Below are positions 36,701 to 48,300 of a stretch of DNA of 64,000 nt, piece by piece; position 1 is the stretch's first letter; each line of letters starts with the position of its first letter. Position numbers and translations under genes: made by a program. Under the pieces are notes generated by a model. The model saw only the letters and a program-made list of their open reading frames with translations. It searched no databases and was not told the origin of the DNA. The DNA is from Holacanthus passer (Eukaryota; Chordata; Actinopteri; Pomacanthidae): assembly GCA_025331565.1 (NCBI GenBank), contig JAFREQ010000042.1, forward strand, positions 3,324,001-3,388,000, given 5' to 3'.

Positions 36701-38510
36701 ACACTCTGCCTGTACAGTGTCAGGTGGAAACTGGGCTGCAATAATGGTTTTTCCTGCAATGTCAAACCCTTTGATGCTGATTATCTCTGAGTTACTCTGC
36801 ACTTAGAAAAAAAAAAATCCTTAACAGTAATTCAAAGCTCATATACCATCCAGTTCCTGTTATTGATGATTGTAATGTACGTGGCACCGGCAACAGCCAC
36901 CACGCCAAAACACTGACCGCCATGAAAGTGAAACAGGCCAGTTTTGTTCGAAGGTCACTAATGGAGGAGTTCAATGAGCTGAATGAAAAGTACATACATA
37001 TCCTCTGCAACATCTGACTGGACCTTTTATTATCCTGTGGTGGAAGTGGGTTAAACAGCTCTCCCTGTTTGCTGCCCACACAGCCCCTCTCTCTCTAAAG
37101 TAAATGGGCGAGCTCCTCTGGTGGAAAGCACATCCTATCCAAAGTCATTATCTGGGGCTCAAAGCGGACACACCGATCGTCACACCGTTGCTAAGCAGCA
37201 CCGCTGTGGCACGTGCTCTCACCTGGACGTGCACGTACGTGTGGCTGCACGTGCACACATACACACACATAGACATACAGTAGAGGCATTACATAAAATA
37301 ATAAATGTACAGGAGCCCCGTAGATTAATGCATCATTGGCCCCCAGATGTAAAACTCAGTGAGAGTTGTCAACAAGTATTTGTCCATGTTTGGTCAGTAT
37401 CTGATCAGGACGTCAGGTTATTTTCAGTCTTACACATCCAACACACTGTGAGGGCTCAACAGTGAGGGATAAGTAAGCGAGCGGGAAACACACAGAGGAG
37501 ATCATGGAAAGCCTGATTTGAAAGGTAGACTGAAAAGCAGTATTAATTACACTTCATTAGACACTGGCTGTATCATGTTTTGTAGCTTTTTAAAACAAGA
37601 CATTATATTAAGAAAGATATAAATGATATCTGTGCAATGTCTGATGAACAAAAATCTGAGCTTAAGGTGAAATTGAGATAAAAATTAAGACATCAAATGC
37701 AACATCTGTGTTTTATCACAAACCTTAATGGTTGCAGGGAAAAGATTTTTTTTTTTTTTTCTGTCTAAATGTTTGAGGATCCCTCTCTGCAGCCTGTGGA
37801 ACATATGAGCTAATGGAACATAATGTGAGACACCAGGTGAGCGCTCTCACAAACAAACACACATGCAGGTGCAATAACCCTGAAGCACAAAAGGAGCAGC
37901 ACGAGGATGTCAACGTCACTGATACAAATTAGATAAGACATGTCAGTGTAACATGAAAGGCCAGGCAGACTGGCAGCTGCTCAGACAATGACAGAGTCTA
38001 CATACATTTGAATACAACAAAACTGATCAATCATGGGAGGAAAATAAAGGATGCAGGAGGCTGGAAACATGGTGTGACTAACTGTTAAATCACACACACA
38101 TTTTACCCACAATATTTATTACTGGAATAATAATATATAATGAAATAATATATGTGTACTCTCTCCTCCTGATAAGATGTCATAAATCTTTTTCAGGGAT
38201 ATTATTACCCAAACTAAATTTTCACACACTTTGTTTGCACAACTTCATTAGATTTATTCAAAGCATTTACCATAATATCACGTGATCAAAAAAGGTTAAT
38301 TATGCAGGGTGTTTAAAAGTGATATGCATATGGTGAGTGTGTTTTTTGTCATTAGTGGGTGTTTGCTAATGCGCAGATTTGCACTTTGTCAGCATCACAT
38401 GTTCACAAGTTAACTCGTGTCAATATGCACTTACTTTGCTCGTCGAATTTCCTGATGATGGTGTCCAGGTAGGTGTTCTGGAGCGCAACATGACCGCGTC
38501 TCACAGGCAT
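15601..38510 (-). CDS. kcnh6: KCNH6 (ERG2-type) voltage-gated potassium channel
   Basis: Sixteen coding exons: 38510-38435, 35937-35707, 34214-34065, 33706-33603, 33376-33067, 31376-31174, 23714-23289, 22437-22026, 21832-21633, 19957-19705, 19053-18860, 18203-18104, 18011-17724, 16976-16793, 16212-16005 and 15882-15601 (stop). They sum to 3621 bp, or 1206 aa. The order is an N-cap and PAS domain (about 1-135, with MPVRRGHVALQNTYLDTIIR), S1-S6 (about 385-665), an S4 rich in Arg (LLRLVRVARKL), the filter SVGFGN at 613-618, inner-helix Tyr/Phe in MYASIFGN, and a cyclic-nucleotide-binding-like domain (about 730-850). A C-terminal coiled coil follows (ESRLELLQSQLNRLETRM). The tail FPSLPEHLE...HVSDP matches KCNH6 rather than KCNH2. 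In zebrafish the orthologue kcnh6a carries the cardiac repolarising current. The protein is longer than human KCNH6 (994 aa), mostly in the linker and tail. Exon 12's acceptor was chosen by frame. Confidence 0.95.
16695..16766 (+). tRNA. tRNA-Cys (GCA), antisense inside a kcnh6 intron
   Basis: An intact 72-nt cloverleaf with GGGGGTA/TGCCCCC acceptor stem, anticodon GCA in loop CTGCAGA, T arm CCCGG/CCGGG and U73. A run of six T at about 16779-16784 is a good Pol III terminator. The gene lies 26 bp from kcnh6 exon 14 (16793-16976) and opposes the direction of the host gene. Its sequence is identical to the copies at 13179 and 34248 by eye. Confidence 0.96.
20292..20363 (-). tRNA. tRNA-Cys (GCA), sense orientation inside a kcnh6 intron
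   Basis: Reverse complement GGGGGTATAGCTCAGTGGCA... with anticodon GCA, a perfect acceptor stem and U73. The T stem is CCCAG/CTGGG instead of CCCGG/CCGGG, so both strands of one pair changed together and pairing is kept. The D loop has GGC instead of GGT. It lies in the intron between exons 9 and 10. Confidence 0.93.
21400..21471 (-). tRNA. tRNA-Cys (GCA), slightly degenerate, in the same kcnh6 intron
   Basis: The copy shares the CCCAG/CTGGG T stem and GGC D loop with the tRNA 1 kb to its left, so the pair forms a sub-family. Its 5' end reads GGAGGTA, which leaves an A-C mismatch at acceptor pair 3:70. A plus-strand A5 at about 21369-21373 gives a T-run terminator some 27 bases downstream. 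It may still be expressed, but the mismatch makes decay possible. Confidence 0.85.
23289..23714 (-). CDS. kcnh6: kcnh6 exon 7: start of the channel core (S1 to S3 region)
   Basis: This 142-codon exon starts [20 protein letters not shown] and runs through S1, S2 and S3 (DLVVDVMFIVDILINFRTTY, then YFKGWFLIDIVAAIPFDLLI) to the residues just before S4. It is the splice target for any N-terminal variant, because it begins in phase 0 at an AG following a pyrimidine tract. In mammalian KCNH2 the equivalent exon is where the 1a and 1b isoforms join. It is already included in the whole-gene entry. Confidence 0.95.
24724..24825 (-). CDS. kcnh6: Candidate alternative first coding exon A of kcnh6 (34 codons)
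   Basis: In the 7.5-kb intron upstream of the S1 exon, a minus-strand ATG at 24825 opens 34 codons (MACVKQVGLQRVWRSC... to ...ALIVVP) that end in phase 0 at CCG followed by GTCAGT. Splicing this donor to 23714 would give [12 protein letters not shown] without frame change. Its length and place resemble the 36-residue ERG1b N-terminus of mammalian KCNH2, which also lacks the PAS domain. Sequence identity to ERG1b is not evident. The frame is open further upstream but without an ATG in good position. This is an inference with no transcript evidence. Confidence 0.4.
24850..26640. other. kcnh6 intron DNA between the two candidate first exons
   Basis: No other exon-like segment is clear. The stretch near 24850-25000 is moderately GC-rich and could hold the promoter for candidate exon A. 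The rest is AT-rich with no recognised repeat. Confidence 0.3.
26687..26713 (-). CDS. kcnh6: Candidate alternative first coding exon B of kcnh6 (9 codons)
   Basis: A minus-strand ATG at 26713 opens nine codons (MSFKHKLQP) that end in phase 0 at a strong donor, CCT followed by GTGAGTAC. Joined to the S1 exon it would give a very short N-terminus with no PAS domain. Roughly 170 bp of preceding DNA is CT-rich on this strand, as in some TATA-less promoters. The short length makes chance occurrence more likely than for candidate A, although the donor is better. Confidence 0.35.
27340..27412 (+). repeat. Retroposon tail with (TTATC)n
   Basis: GTGTGAATTTCCCCTCTGTG followed by GGACTAATAAAGGTTTATCT and repeated TTATC is the familiar 3' tail of a fish LINE/SINE family. 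Only the tail is recognisable; no coding part is present. Confidence 0.65.
27810..27854. repeat. (AC)n microsatellite
   Basis: About 22 uninterrupted AC dinucleotides in the kcnh6 intron upstream of the S1 exon. Confidence 0.97.
28080..30640. other. kcnh6 intron DNA with a CpG-richer island near 28140-29350
   Basis: The host intron continues here. Parts near 28140-28500 and 29100-29350 have more CpG and GC than the flanks and could be regulatory. I found no splice pair with a conserved frame. A fragment of the (T)ACTTTTACTT repeat family lies at 30125-30245. Confidence 0.3.
30125..30245 (-). repeat. Dispersed teleost repeat, inverted copy
   Basis: GTACTTTTACTTTTAATATC, TAGTTACTTTAACTTAAGCT and the end CTGTATTTTTCCATTGTGG are the reverse-complement words of the family seen at 13490 and at the window start. 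The copy is diverged. Confidence 0.5.
30655..30822 (+). repeat. SINE-like teleost repeat with internal (TG)n
   Basis: The phrases TTGAAGTGTCCTTGAGCCCT and AAATTGCTCCCAATGCC, then a (TG)n run at 30707-30746, then GTTGTAAAGCACTTTGAGTG and AAAGCTATATAAATGCAGTC form a repeat found thousands of times in teleost genomes. The microsatellite is part of the element rather than independent. Confidence 0.75.
31174..31376 (-). CDS. kcnh6: kcnh6 exon 6 with tandem splice donors
   Basis: This exon encodes the linker before S1, including RTIGRIPQVTLTFGS and TEIEIIAPSKIKDRTQNVTE, and ends KVTQVTQ. Two donors 9 bases apart are possible: after the first VTQ (GTCACA, exon edge 31183) or after the second (GTAAGA, edge 31174). 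Both keep the frame. Human KCNH6 and KCNH2 have a single VTQ before VLSL. The stronger consensus is the second donor, so the three extra residues are probably the usual form. Confidence 0.9.
32263..32755. repeat. 11-bp minisatellite, 41 units, in a kcnh6 intron
   Basis: The unit is CACCTGACCTC with variants TG, AG and GC in the last two places. There are 26 units at 32263-32548, a 35-bp interruption, and 15 units at 32584-32748. Units 13-20 repeat a TC-TC-TG-AG order, giving a 44-bp higher-order period. Nearly every unit has the E-box CACCTG. On the minus strand 32 units carry AGGTCA, each separated by 5 bp when adjacent. The array lies in the intron between exons 5 and 6. Three stop-free minus-strand frames cross it, but they are a consequence of the repeat. 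Confidence 0.97.
34248..34319 (-). tRNA. tRNA-Cys (GCA), sense orientation inside a kcnh6 intron
   Basis: An intact cloverleaf identical by eye to the copies at 13179 and 16695: GGGGGTA/TGCCCCC acceptor stem, anticodon GCA, T arm CCCGG/CCGGG, U73. A plus-strand AAAA at 34243-34246 gives a TTTT terminator starting about 2 bases after the gene. The 3' end is 34 bp from kcnh6 exon 3. Confidence 0.96.
34531..34561. repeat. (AC)n microsatellite
   Basis: About 14 AC dinucleotides in a kcnh6 intron between exons 2 and 3. Confidence 0.9.
35707..35937 (-). CDS. kcnh6: kcnh6 exon 2: core of the PAS domain
   Basis: The exon encodes RKFLIANAQIKNCGIIYCNE, the FGFARAEIMQQPCTC segment and ALLGSEERKVEILYYAKEG. 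It is the body of the eag-type PAS domain that packs on the cytoplasmic domain and slows deactivation in ERG channels. Both alternative first exons proposed above would omit it. It is already included in the whole-gene entry. Confidence 0.95.
35990..38430. other. kcnh6 intron 1, no other gene seen
   Basis: AT-rich intron between the start exon and the PAS exon. It holds a T13 run near 37747 and short CA runs near 37255-37270. No exon pair or RNA gene is evident. Confidence 0.4.
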
Positions 38511-39050
38511 TTTGCTGCTGAGAGAAAAGACTCCTCCGACACATGAACCTTAATAAAAAAAAAAATAAATGTAGTAGAAAAAGGGCTCTGAAGTGTCACC
38601 CGCGGAGAAAACAGTCTGCTTCCACTTGCAGGATGAGGCTGCTGGTGGTGATGAGGGATGAAGCTGGAGAGTGATGGAGAGGAGCTCTGGTTGCCAGGGC
38701 GATGGCAGCTGGCGGATGCTGCACGCGGACAATGTGGGAGAAAAAGTAGACTGGGATGCTGCAAAAGCCACATGCAACCAATACTTGAAAAGAAAAAACT
38801 GGGGGCACATGAACCGGTTTTCCAGGATCTGGACTCCTGTGGTCAGTGAAGGGAACCTGTTCTGGGAGATGAAGAGCAAAAGCAGGTTTGTTTTATAATC
38901 CGAGCTTTGTCCATGAAGTTTGGTCTCTGCGGTGAAGAAGCTCCTGTTAGTCAGATTCCCTGGATCCAGTGCCCTTCCACCTCCCCCAGGCTGGACAGGA
39001 GAGACTGTCAGCAGCACCAAGTCAGTCTGAGACAACCAGGACAAGAACGG
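38511..39050 (-). promoter_or_regulatory. kcnh6: 5' UTR and presumed upstream promoter of the full-length kcnh6 transcript
   Basis: The minus-strand stretch preceding the ATG at 38510 is of mixed composition with no clear TATA box. It should contain the 5' UTR and start site by position. An upstream splice junction within it cannot be excluded. Confidence 0.35.
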
Positions 39051-40391
39051 AAGTAAGTTCACCTTCAAAATAAAGACAAGGACTTGTTTTATTTTTCTGT
39101 GAGTACAAGCCTGGAGGACTGAGAAAAGACGAATTTTGTGTGTGGCTGCCACAAACTTTATGAGTCAATATTTCTTCATATTTGTTATAATCCCAAATTT
39201 TATTACAGCACCCCTAATCCACAAGCACAACCAAGATGTTTTTATTTATTATAATTTAGTATATTGTCCTCAAATTCTTGCACCTGGGATTTGCTTTTCT
39301 TGCACAATCAGAAATTCTGCATTTCAGAATATAATCAGAGTGAAAGGCTTTTTGCTCTAGTATATTAAGTAATAAATATTTAAATTGTTATAGTGAAAGT
39401 CAAAGGTCCCCAAAATATCAAATGTCCTCCAAACCTGTAACATTTTATTATGTAGAGATAGAGTATGATAAATATGGGGATTGCAACAAATCAAGGGCGA
39501 GTGTTTGGGTGCTTTATACTAAATGTCAGAATATGGTGAGATTTGGAGACTTTGCATGACTTAAAATCATTCTAGCACAAAGTGTTTCTTAATAAAGGGA
39601 TGTTTTATTTTGAAATCCATGTCCTGAAGTCATGTTTACTGTATTATGGATGGCTTGACAGTGGTCTGACACTGACAGAGTGCAGACCCTCATCAGTCTA
39701 CTCTGCTTCAGGCCACATCACAAGTCTCTGAGCTCAAAATAGCAGCATCCTCTCTCTGTGGCTGCCATCACACTCCTGGAGCATTGCATTAATCTATAGT
39801 CATGATAAGCTTTCAATGGCACTCTTGAATGGTATGGTCTTGTGTGTGTTTGTGTGTGTGTGTATATATGTGTGTGTGTGTGTATATGTTGAAGAAGCTT
39901 CTTCCTCCTCTTCTTCTCCTTGGGCTTGCAAACACACAGAGGGCCGACATTATGAATCACAACACATTTATGAGTGCCACCAAGGCAGACACAAACAAAA
40001 GGGTCAAAAATTTAAAATGAAAACAAAACACGGTTGTAAAGTCTGGTGAGGAGATGAGGTGCTCTGGTTTTTACGGGCGTGGAAACTTCCAGTCTGGGTT
40101 TTATTGTAGCACAGCGAGACATGCAAACTGCAGGGGACCCGAGTCACATGTCTTGATCTGAGGTACAAATGTGATTGATTCAGACTTACAGAATACCAAA
40201 AGAAAAACTTGCGATTCAGCTTTGATGACGTTGTGTTTTCATGTGGACTTAAAGGGCTAACTTTTCTCGCTGAGCACAAAGAGGAGACACTTATCTGGCA
40301 CAAGCTTCAGAGACAGAGCAGATGTTCAGGCCACAGTTTCAATTGTTCATCTACTAAAAGGTCACATGGAAAGGATCCAAGTGGCTTCTTG

Positions 40392-40422
<31 letters not shown>

Positions 40423-43340
40423 GTTGTTGGTTGTTTTTTTCAATAGCTGCCACAGAAGAGTTTCACTGACCAACTAGGTTAAGTGTCCTTTACTGCTGAG
40501 AGGAATTTACAGGTCGGTCTCTTGGTGGATGCTTCCTTTTTCTCCATATGTCAACAACACTAACCCCCCCCCTCGAATTGATTTACTTTTTTTCCTTTTA
40601 TTCCGGTAGATCCTCTAAACTGTCAGTTTGATGACCTATGACCTCTACATCTAAGAAGTCATCGCTCCACTTTGTCCAAAGAATGGCATGTTCACTGATA
40701 CAGGGGTTCGGTCTGTAAAGATCAGACGGTACGTGGCTTCACGGTCCGGCAGACGGGCCGAGGTGGTTGCTCTGTGTTTTGTCTCAATGGCCTTGATGAA
40801 ATGAGGGCTAAAATTAACCAAGGAGCACACATGCCTTCCCGTGACCCTTTGGTGTGAGAGCCAAGTAAGACAGGAATGTGCACTAAAGAGGGCAGCGAAA
40901 GACAAAGAGCCCGAAAGACAAGGAGCACTGGCTGCAACACATGCATGTGAGTTTGGACCTGCTGCAGCATCCCACTGATTATCTCCTCAAATAAGAAGCC
41001 AAACATTATATATTTTATCACCTTCACCAAGGACATAAGCCTAAAGTGACACCTTCAAACAGCTTTTATTGAATCAGAAGTCTAAAACATAAATCTACTG
41101 AGTTTACTGTCACGTGAAATAGCAGCATATCCCAACAATGAAGGAGCTTGAACCAGGTAATCAATATTTGATTATCATAAAAGCTGCAGATGAATTCTCC
41201 ATCAAACAATTTGACTAATCATTTCAGCTCTAGTGTATTTTGATTCAAATCAGATGCATATTTAAAACTTCTAAACATTTGCCATCCTTAAAAACTATCT
41301 GTGCAGCCTTGGTACGTTTTGAAGTTATTTGCTGCACCCATGAAAAGCATCGCCAGAATTCAGTCCTGTCCATTCTTGTGTATTCCAACAGAACGTGTTG
41401 GCATTTTCTAACGAGACCGGGCGCCCGTGCATTCACGTTTTCTGCAGCTTACATGACAGCTGTTGTCACCTCGCACTAGTTGTGGAAAGATAATGAGCTT
41501 CAAAATGCCCATCTCCGTCACCTTTCGCCCCTTCCCGCTCCTGTGGAACAGCACTGGACGGGAAAGTATTTCAGTTTTATCTGCCTGGAATTCCTTCAGC
41601 TCAGGGCCGCCTTCACTTCAGACCTGAGACTCTCCATTCCTCTGATAAGAGCCGGCAAAACAGATACATACTGTACTTTACACACACTCGATTACTGAGT
41701 CACACTTCAATACACGCATCACACACGTCATCCCAGAGGAAGAATACTGGAAGAACATGTTTGACTACGGGTGAAGATTTCTCTGAAATATACTGAAGCT
41801 CAGGATAAAAACATGTTTATTTATGACGACTTGAATAAAAGAATGTTCAGTTAAAATGTTTCGCAACGAATGACGCATTAATGTGGATGGAGAGCTTTGA
41901 TATCCTGGACTCTTTAAAAGCACTGAAGTCATTTTCATTTACACAAAAGTTTAGTTTGGCAAACTATGATCATTCTTGCTGCAGATGCATTTGTATGAAT
42001 GCTTGTTGACCATAGTAAGAAGGTTTCTGATGTTATCGTGCTTTCATTACTGTTAATTTAATTGTAATTGTGACCAATTAGCAGATAAAAAGCAGAGGAC
42101 AAAAAAGGAGGAGGCATAATCTAACATTTTGAACTCATGTCTACTGTTTGTTAGATTATAGATGCTTTTATATTTGTCTTTGTGCTCCAACAAAATCAAT
42201 GCAAATGTTCTCTCTAAGAAATGAGCCTTCAATGTTAATTGTTATAAATTATATTCCGAGCCACTTTGCCAATATTGAAATGATTTTTCACAGCATGTCG
42301 TGTAGCACATTAACACTGTTTGAATCATCACAAACAAAACAGGCAGCACACTCGACCCTGACTACGCTGACAATGCAAAGCCGGTTCGAGAAATGACACT
42401 ATTTGTTGTAGTGAAGGGAGCCAGTCAGAACCGAGAGGATTCAGAGAGAGACACAGCTCTGATAAAGGAAGTGTTTGTCAAATGGAGCAATATAAATCTT
42501 TCTTCAGATCTGTCTTAAAACAATATTCACCCGTATGTACAGTTGAAACAGCTTTTGCTTGCTGTAATCATTCCTCCATGCTGGCTGTTCAGACAACCCT
42601 TTTTAAGTCCTTGTTTCATGCAAAAGCATATTAAAATCTGTGGCATGGTTTCAGCAGTCTGAGTTAGACCAATGGAGTCTTTAAAAACAAAAATCCCTCT
42701 TTGTGTCTGTCTTCGTGAGGAATAACCACAGCAAGCCAAAGCTGTGTCTTTGTACATATGGATATATATTTGACACATATTTGAAAAACCTTTACCACTA
42801 AAACAAACCAGATTGAAGTATGTATGACAAATTAAATTCCTAGGTGTCTATTCCTTGACATATTCGACTTTAGCTCTTATGTAATTGTTCCTGTAAGTCT
42901 CTATTTGAAGAAAACTGAAGTGGCATGATGGGAAACAGCCTTTTTGTAAACTTGGGGCCAGGTGTTTTACAATCCAGAGCAGGTGGTTATCTGCATCTCA
43001 GGCGACGCTGCTTTTGGCCACAATTATCTGCCCAGATATTCAGGAACGCTCATAATGAGCCGCGATATTACAGGAAGTGAACCCAGCTGCTCAGCGGCAC
43101 GGACTGGCCGACGGGCAGAAACAATCAGTCATGATGAATAGTGTCTGTCGGCTGCTGTCACTCCTCTAACGCCCTGAAGTTAACTGTCAGCATATATGAT
43201 TCTCATTTCAGAGTGATTAAAGCTGATATACTGTATGTATATCCCAATATTGAATCACAGCAATGAACGTATGAACTATCATGAAAAATGAACGGAAAGA
43301 CTTTCATAATGAGCAAAACAAGACGCATCAACTCTAACAA
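39051..43340. other. Intergenic DNA between kcnh6 and gfap, no gene seen
   Basis: The stretch holds a TG-rich tract at 39840-39890 interrupted by TATATA, and an (AC)n run at 40392-40418. Open frames are short, lie on both strands and show no domain or splice partners. Regulatory elements of either flanking gene may lie here but cannot be recognised from sequence alone. Confidence 0.45.
40392..40418. repeat. (AC)n microsatellite
   Basis: About 13 AC dinucleotides in the spacer between kcnh6 and gfap. Confidence 0.9.
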
Positions 43341-45337
43341 ACAAAATGTTTTATTGTTGTTAAGTTAACATGACGTCATAGCATCGGTCAAAACTAATGT
43401 TATATTCACATCTGCAGACGTTTCTTCCAAAAAGAAAAAAAAGCAGCTGTGTCTTTGCTACAAGACTCAGGAGTGAGAAATTCTACCTAGGATCGACATT
43501 TAAAGAAAAACCGAAAACACAACAGGAGGAGAGGGCTGCAGGTTATTAGGAGGAACAGGAGGAGGGGGTGACTGACAGGGGTGGAAGTTGAGGAGAGGAG
43601 AAGGTGGGAGGGACACGGGAACACAAATTCACCGGGTGTCCTTGGTGACGAGCTCAGCGACGGCGTAGCAGCGCTCTCATTAGTGGCAGGGCCTGTCAGC
43701 ACAGCTTCAGTCAGCAGGGCTTCCAACAAAGCACGAGGCTGAGATTACAGTGTTCGGGCTGTGACGTCCGTCCATCCATCCTTCCTTCCAGCCTCCTTTC
43801 CTTTTTCCCCCCAGCATCCTCCCTTTCAATGTAGAAAAGGGCTTCTGGTGCAGGATTTGTTGGAGGTTATCTTCACAGCACTCGACCTTCTCTGTGTCTC
43901 TCACTGCTATCAGGCAAACACTACAGAAATTTTTTGGGGGGGGTTGGAGGATTAACTGGAGGCTGGAGGGCAAAGGTCAGCCTCCAACCTCCTCAACACG
44001 TCCATCCTGGCTCTGTCCCTATCGCCTCTGCTGACATTCTGGTGTCATTCTGGTGTCAAAAAAGATGATGTCTTGTCGGGTTGTGTTGAAGAGACAGAGG
44101 ACACCACCAGCAGGGTTTGTGTGATGAATGGAGGATGCAAAGAGCAGAGGGAGGTGATGGAGGAAGGTTTTCACACCTCACACAGTCACAGCTCTTGTTT
44201 ATTTTGGCTGATTAGACCCCCCCTCAGGACTGTGTAGGCTTATCCAGACCCTTATGTTGCTGTTATTAGTTTTGTTGCACCTGTTGATGGAACAACACTT
44301 TTTATAATGTGAAAAGCAAACAAACGTTCAGCATTTGCCATTTGTGCAGTCACATGAACAAAACACAACTAAAATGAGCTGTTATGCAAATGACTGTACA
44401 AAGTGATTTAGACAGAATCAGACAAAAGTTTTCTTTTTACAAACTGCTGAATGGTCATTTTGGACTCTGCAGTGATTTAATCTGGATTGTTCAAATCTTG
44501 TGTGCTTTTAAGCTTTTAAGTCTTGTGTGCTTCCCTAAAAGTGCACACACTGGATTTGCAGTTTTACCCATCAAAAGCAGTAATAGCAGGTTGTTTGACC
44601 ACTTAGTGAGGTTGAGCACACATCTAATCAGCCTCAGAGGAGAGACAGGTTTGCACTAATTGAAAACACCTGTGTAGGTGTTAACAAAACGAAATGCAAA
44701 GCAGCACCAGACAAGGGTTAAAAAAAAAAAACAGCCCAAATTCACCTGTCGTTCTGCACACACCTGTCGACACAAATCTTTCATTCTTCCAGTTCTGACG
44801 TCTGCGAACTCCAGCGCCCTCTTGTACTTCCCTCGCCACGTTTCACATACACATGACCACACGTCAACCTCCACCACGCTACATAAAGCTGAACACAACC
44901 ACTACATTTCAAGGTCTCTTCTACAGCAGCTAATCTGAAACAAAGCTAAAAAATCTGGTCTGTCAGTCCAAGTTAAAATAAAACAGGTTACCAGTAATTT
45001 CCAGCAGTTTTATACTGGATCAGGCTAAAAACCATTTAAGATGACTGACCTACATCCAACTGAAGCGCTTGGTTGATCTGTACAAAAGATGAACATAGAT
45101 GCTTTTGGCAGAAATTCTAATGAGGGAGTCTAGGGATACTTAATGGTTATATCATGGCTGAAGGGCAGTAAACACATTAGCCTGTGGATGATGATGAAAG
45201 GAGAGACAAATGAAAGGATGTGATGACTCTGATGGGGCAGCTTTGGGGATTGGAAACAAAAATACATTTGTAAGAATAATCGTTCAGAATCCTCAGATCG
45301 TGCCTGAAGACGAGATGGGAGAGCTGGTCGTAACACT
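43341..45337 (-). other. gfap: Possible long 3' UTR of gfap
   Basis: A minus-strand AATAAA (plus-strand TTTATT at 43350-43355) lies about 2 kb beyond the gfap stop codon, with no other gene between. A 3' UTR of this size would be comparable to mammalian GFAP. A shorter transcript is equally possible. No domain-bearing frame is present. Confidence 0.35.
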
Positions 45338-48300
45338 TCAAGGAAGATCTTTGTGCTCAGTTGTTGATTCCTTAATGATCTGAAAAGAAAAGAGATCAGA
45401 GATAAAAATAGAAAAAGAACAACTCTCTGGTGTATTTTACTGCCGATGGCCTCAGGTGTGATGAGCGACAGTGAATGTGTGTGAAAACCTGCAGAAGGGT
45501 TCAACATTGCCCTCCAGGGGGAACGGGCGCAACGTGCAGATTGGCCTGCTTCAATGTGAGTGTGTTGTCGTGTAAAAAGCACGTACCTCCCCGTCTCTGG
45601 TCTCCACGGTTCGAACCAGGATGCTCCTCTTCACGTGGGCCTCCGGGGTTTTAGTGTCCAGATTAGTTTCTAAAGCATGAATAGACGTACAATGATTCGG
45701 TTCAGCTCAAGAAATGGAAGTATAGCATCCTCTGTTCAAACGCATTTTACTCTGCCAACAAGTACTGTTACATGCAGTGAATAGAATATATGTTTAAAGG
45801 GGGACTGGCCTGGCCAAGATCGTCATGATTTTTTTTTTCAAAGTTGTCTGACATTTTTTGCCTTTATTACATAGCTGGAGAGGAGAGATGGCCACCAGCA
45901 CACCCCAAGCCCCAATATGTCCTATGATTATTAATGGTGGCCAAAGAATGATAACTAATGATTTTGCAGATCTTTTTTCAAGTGCCACCATCAGGCCAAA
46001 ATGTCTACTTGTTAACAAGAAATATTCAAATATATTGCACATGAAATTTCCAGAAAAGCATGTGTCTAAAAAGGAAAAACAGCCAAATCAATAAAAGGGA
46101 AAGAATACTGGGGGTCACAATCGATGCTGACCTCTAAACTGCAGGTTGGAAAAGCTCTGAACTGGAATGGTGATCCTGGAGGAGCAGAGAAGAGACAGCG
46201 ATGTCACTAACAGACAAACTGACAACAGTGAATATTCTGACAAACAAGAATATTTACTATCATTATCATTGTCTGCTGAGCTCGGACTCACCTGCTCTCC
46301 TCTCCCTCCAGCAGCTTCCTGTAGGTGGCAATCTCGATATCCAGGGCCAGCTTGACGTTGAGAAGGTCCTGGTACTCCTGCAGGTGTCTCGCCATCTCCT
46401 CCTTCAGCGCCTGGATCTCCTCCTCCAGATGGCTCACCGTATCCTGGTAACCAGTAGTCTCCATGGAGAAGCGGTCCTCCATCTCCCGGAGCTGCCGTTC
46501 CAGAGACTCGTTCTCAAAGAGAAGACGAGACAGAACCAGTAATGAACCGTGCAGCTAAAGATCCAGTAATGAGCAGAAGCAGACTGGAGGGAACTGAGGC
46601 TTCGATTTAATGCTCCCTCTACTACAGGTTTGCAGAGACTGGTGTTACTACAACTACTGCTGTTAATGTCATATACCAGACTAATGCTCCTATTACTGCA
46701 CAATTACTTCCCCTTTTATGGCTTCATATAACAGTGATTGGTGATGAGTTAGCTGTGATGGAGTTTGAGGGTGTTTGCATTCATATTGGATAAACAGTGT
46801 AGGTTAGTTAGTTTCCAATTTGTGACAGCTGATAGCATTAATAATGAGTGAGGGAAACTGCGTCAAAGCAGAGAAACCATCCCTCAACAGAGGAGGTCTA
46901 CAACACCACTTATCTCCCACCCACAATGCCGTCCTTTCATCCTCCCTCAGGAGATTCAACAACCATTCACACTTCGCCTCAGGTGGCTCCAATGACTCTA
47001 ACGACTGTTGTGACGACAGCCAGGTTTGGCTTCAAGCCCTGCCCACTTGCCGAGGGCCAAACGCAGGATTTGTTTTCTTTGACTGTAAGTCAGTCACATG
47101 ACCTCAGTCCAACCGAGCATGTGTTTCACTTGCTGAAGACCAGATTGAAAGCTAATGGTCTCTGATACAAGCGAGAAGTGGAGCTGGCTCCAGTACAGGC
47201 GAGCGTCACCAGGGAAGATCTGATGATGTGTGTGGGCTGCAGACAGGCAGCTACTCAACACAAACCACTTGCAGACAAATATTAAATATGATGGTTTTAT
47301 CAAGCGTTATGCTAATTTTTTCACCACTAAAATCTGGAAAGGATATATAAAAAAGGGTGACGTTTTCTACCCTGTTCATATGATGTTGATGTAAGCAGCT
47401 CAAATTAAAGCTGAGAGTCATCACTTAAACCCGACTGCTGAATATGGATTACACATATTTGCAATTGCTGCGTTTTCTGACTTACTGTCCCGCGGAGAGC
47501 CTCGAGATCGCAGGTCACCACTTGGATCTGACGGCGGTATTCATTGGCCTCCTGTTTGGCCTGACGCAGGGCTTCCGCGTTGCGATTGGCTGCATCCGTC
47601 AGGTCAGCAAACTGTGTACAAAGGCAAACAGTCAAGGACACAAGGACACTTCTAAGACACTTAAAGATCCATCTAATGTACTTTGGGTGTGTATGATCTA
47701 CTTCTCTTCTGACCTTGGACCGGTACCACTCCTCCGTCTCCTGCATGTTTGAAGAGGCCATGGTTTCATACTGGACCCTGATGTCTCTCAGAGCAGCGGT
47801 CAGGTCTGGTTTGGACACATCCAGGTCAACATGCACCTGCTGGGCCATGATCTGCTCCTGTAACTCACGCAGCTCCTGAGAGAGGGAGAGGCTGTGTTTG
47901 CTACAGGCAGTGATGGCTAAAGTTGACTGAGCATGTTTTTTCTTTCAGTTTTGTTCTTACCTCGTCGTGAGTCTTCTTCAGGAAGTTTATCTCATCCTGC
48001 AGGGCATCGATCTTCCTCTCTAACTGCACACGATTTAGAGACGCCTCGTCCACATCCTTTGCAAACAGTGAAGCGCATAGAGGAATGAAGATGGACGGTC
48101 AGATATGCTGAATGTATAAACCTTTGAGAACACGAATTCAGAGTAATAGCAGCAGGATTACCTGTCTGTAGGCATTCAGATTGTTCTCTGCATCCTGTCG
48201 GAGGCCAATCTCATCTTGCAACCTGAGTAAGTCACAAAAAAGTAAAAGCTTGAAATGAAAGCGTTTACATCAGTGATCAGGGGCTGAATCAAAACTTACT

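Noticed and set aside
43487..43973. Minus-strand frames of 80-88 codons in the presumed gfap 3' UTR
   Set aside because: Low-complexity Ser/Pro/Leu composition, no splice partners, and a location beyond the gfap stop codon.
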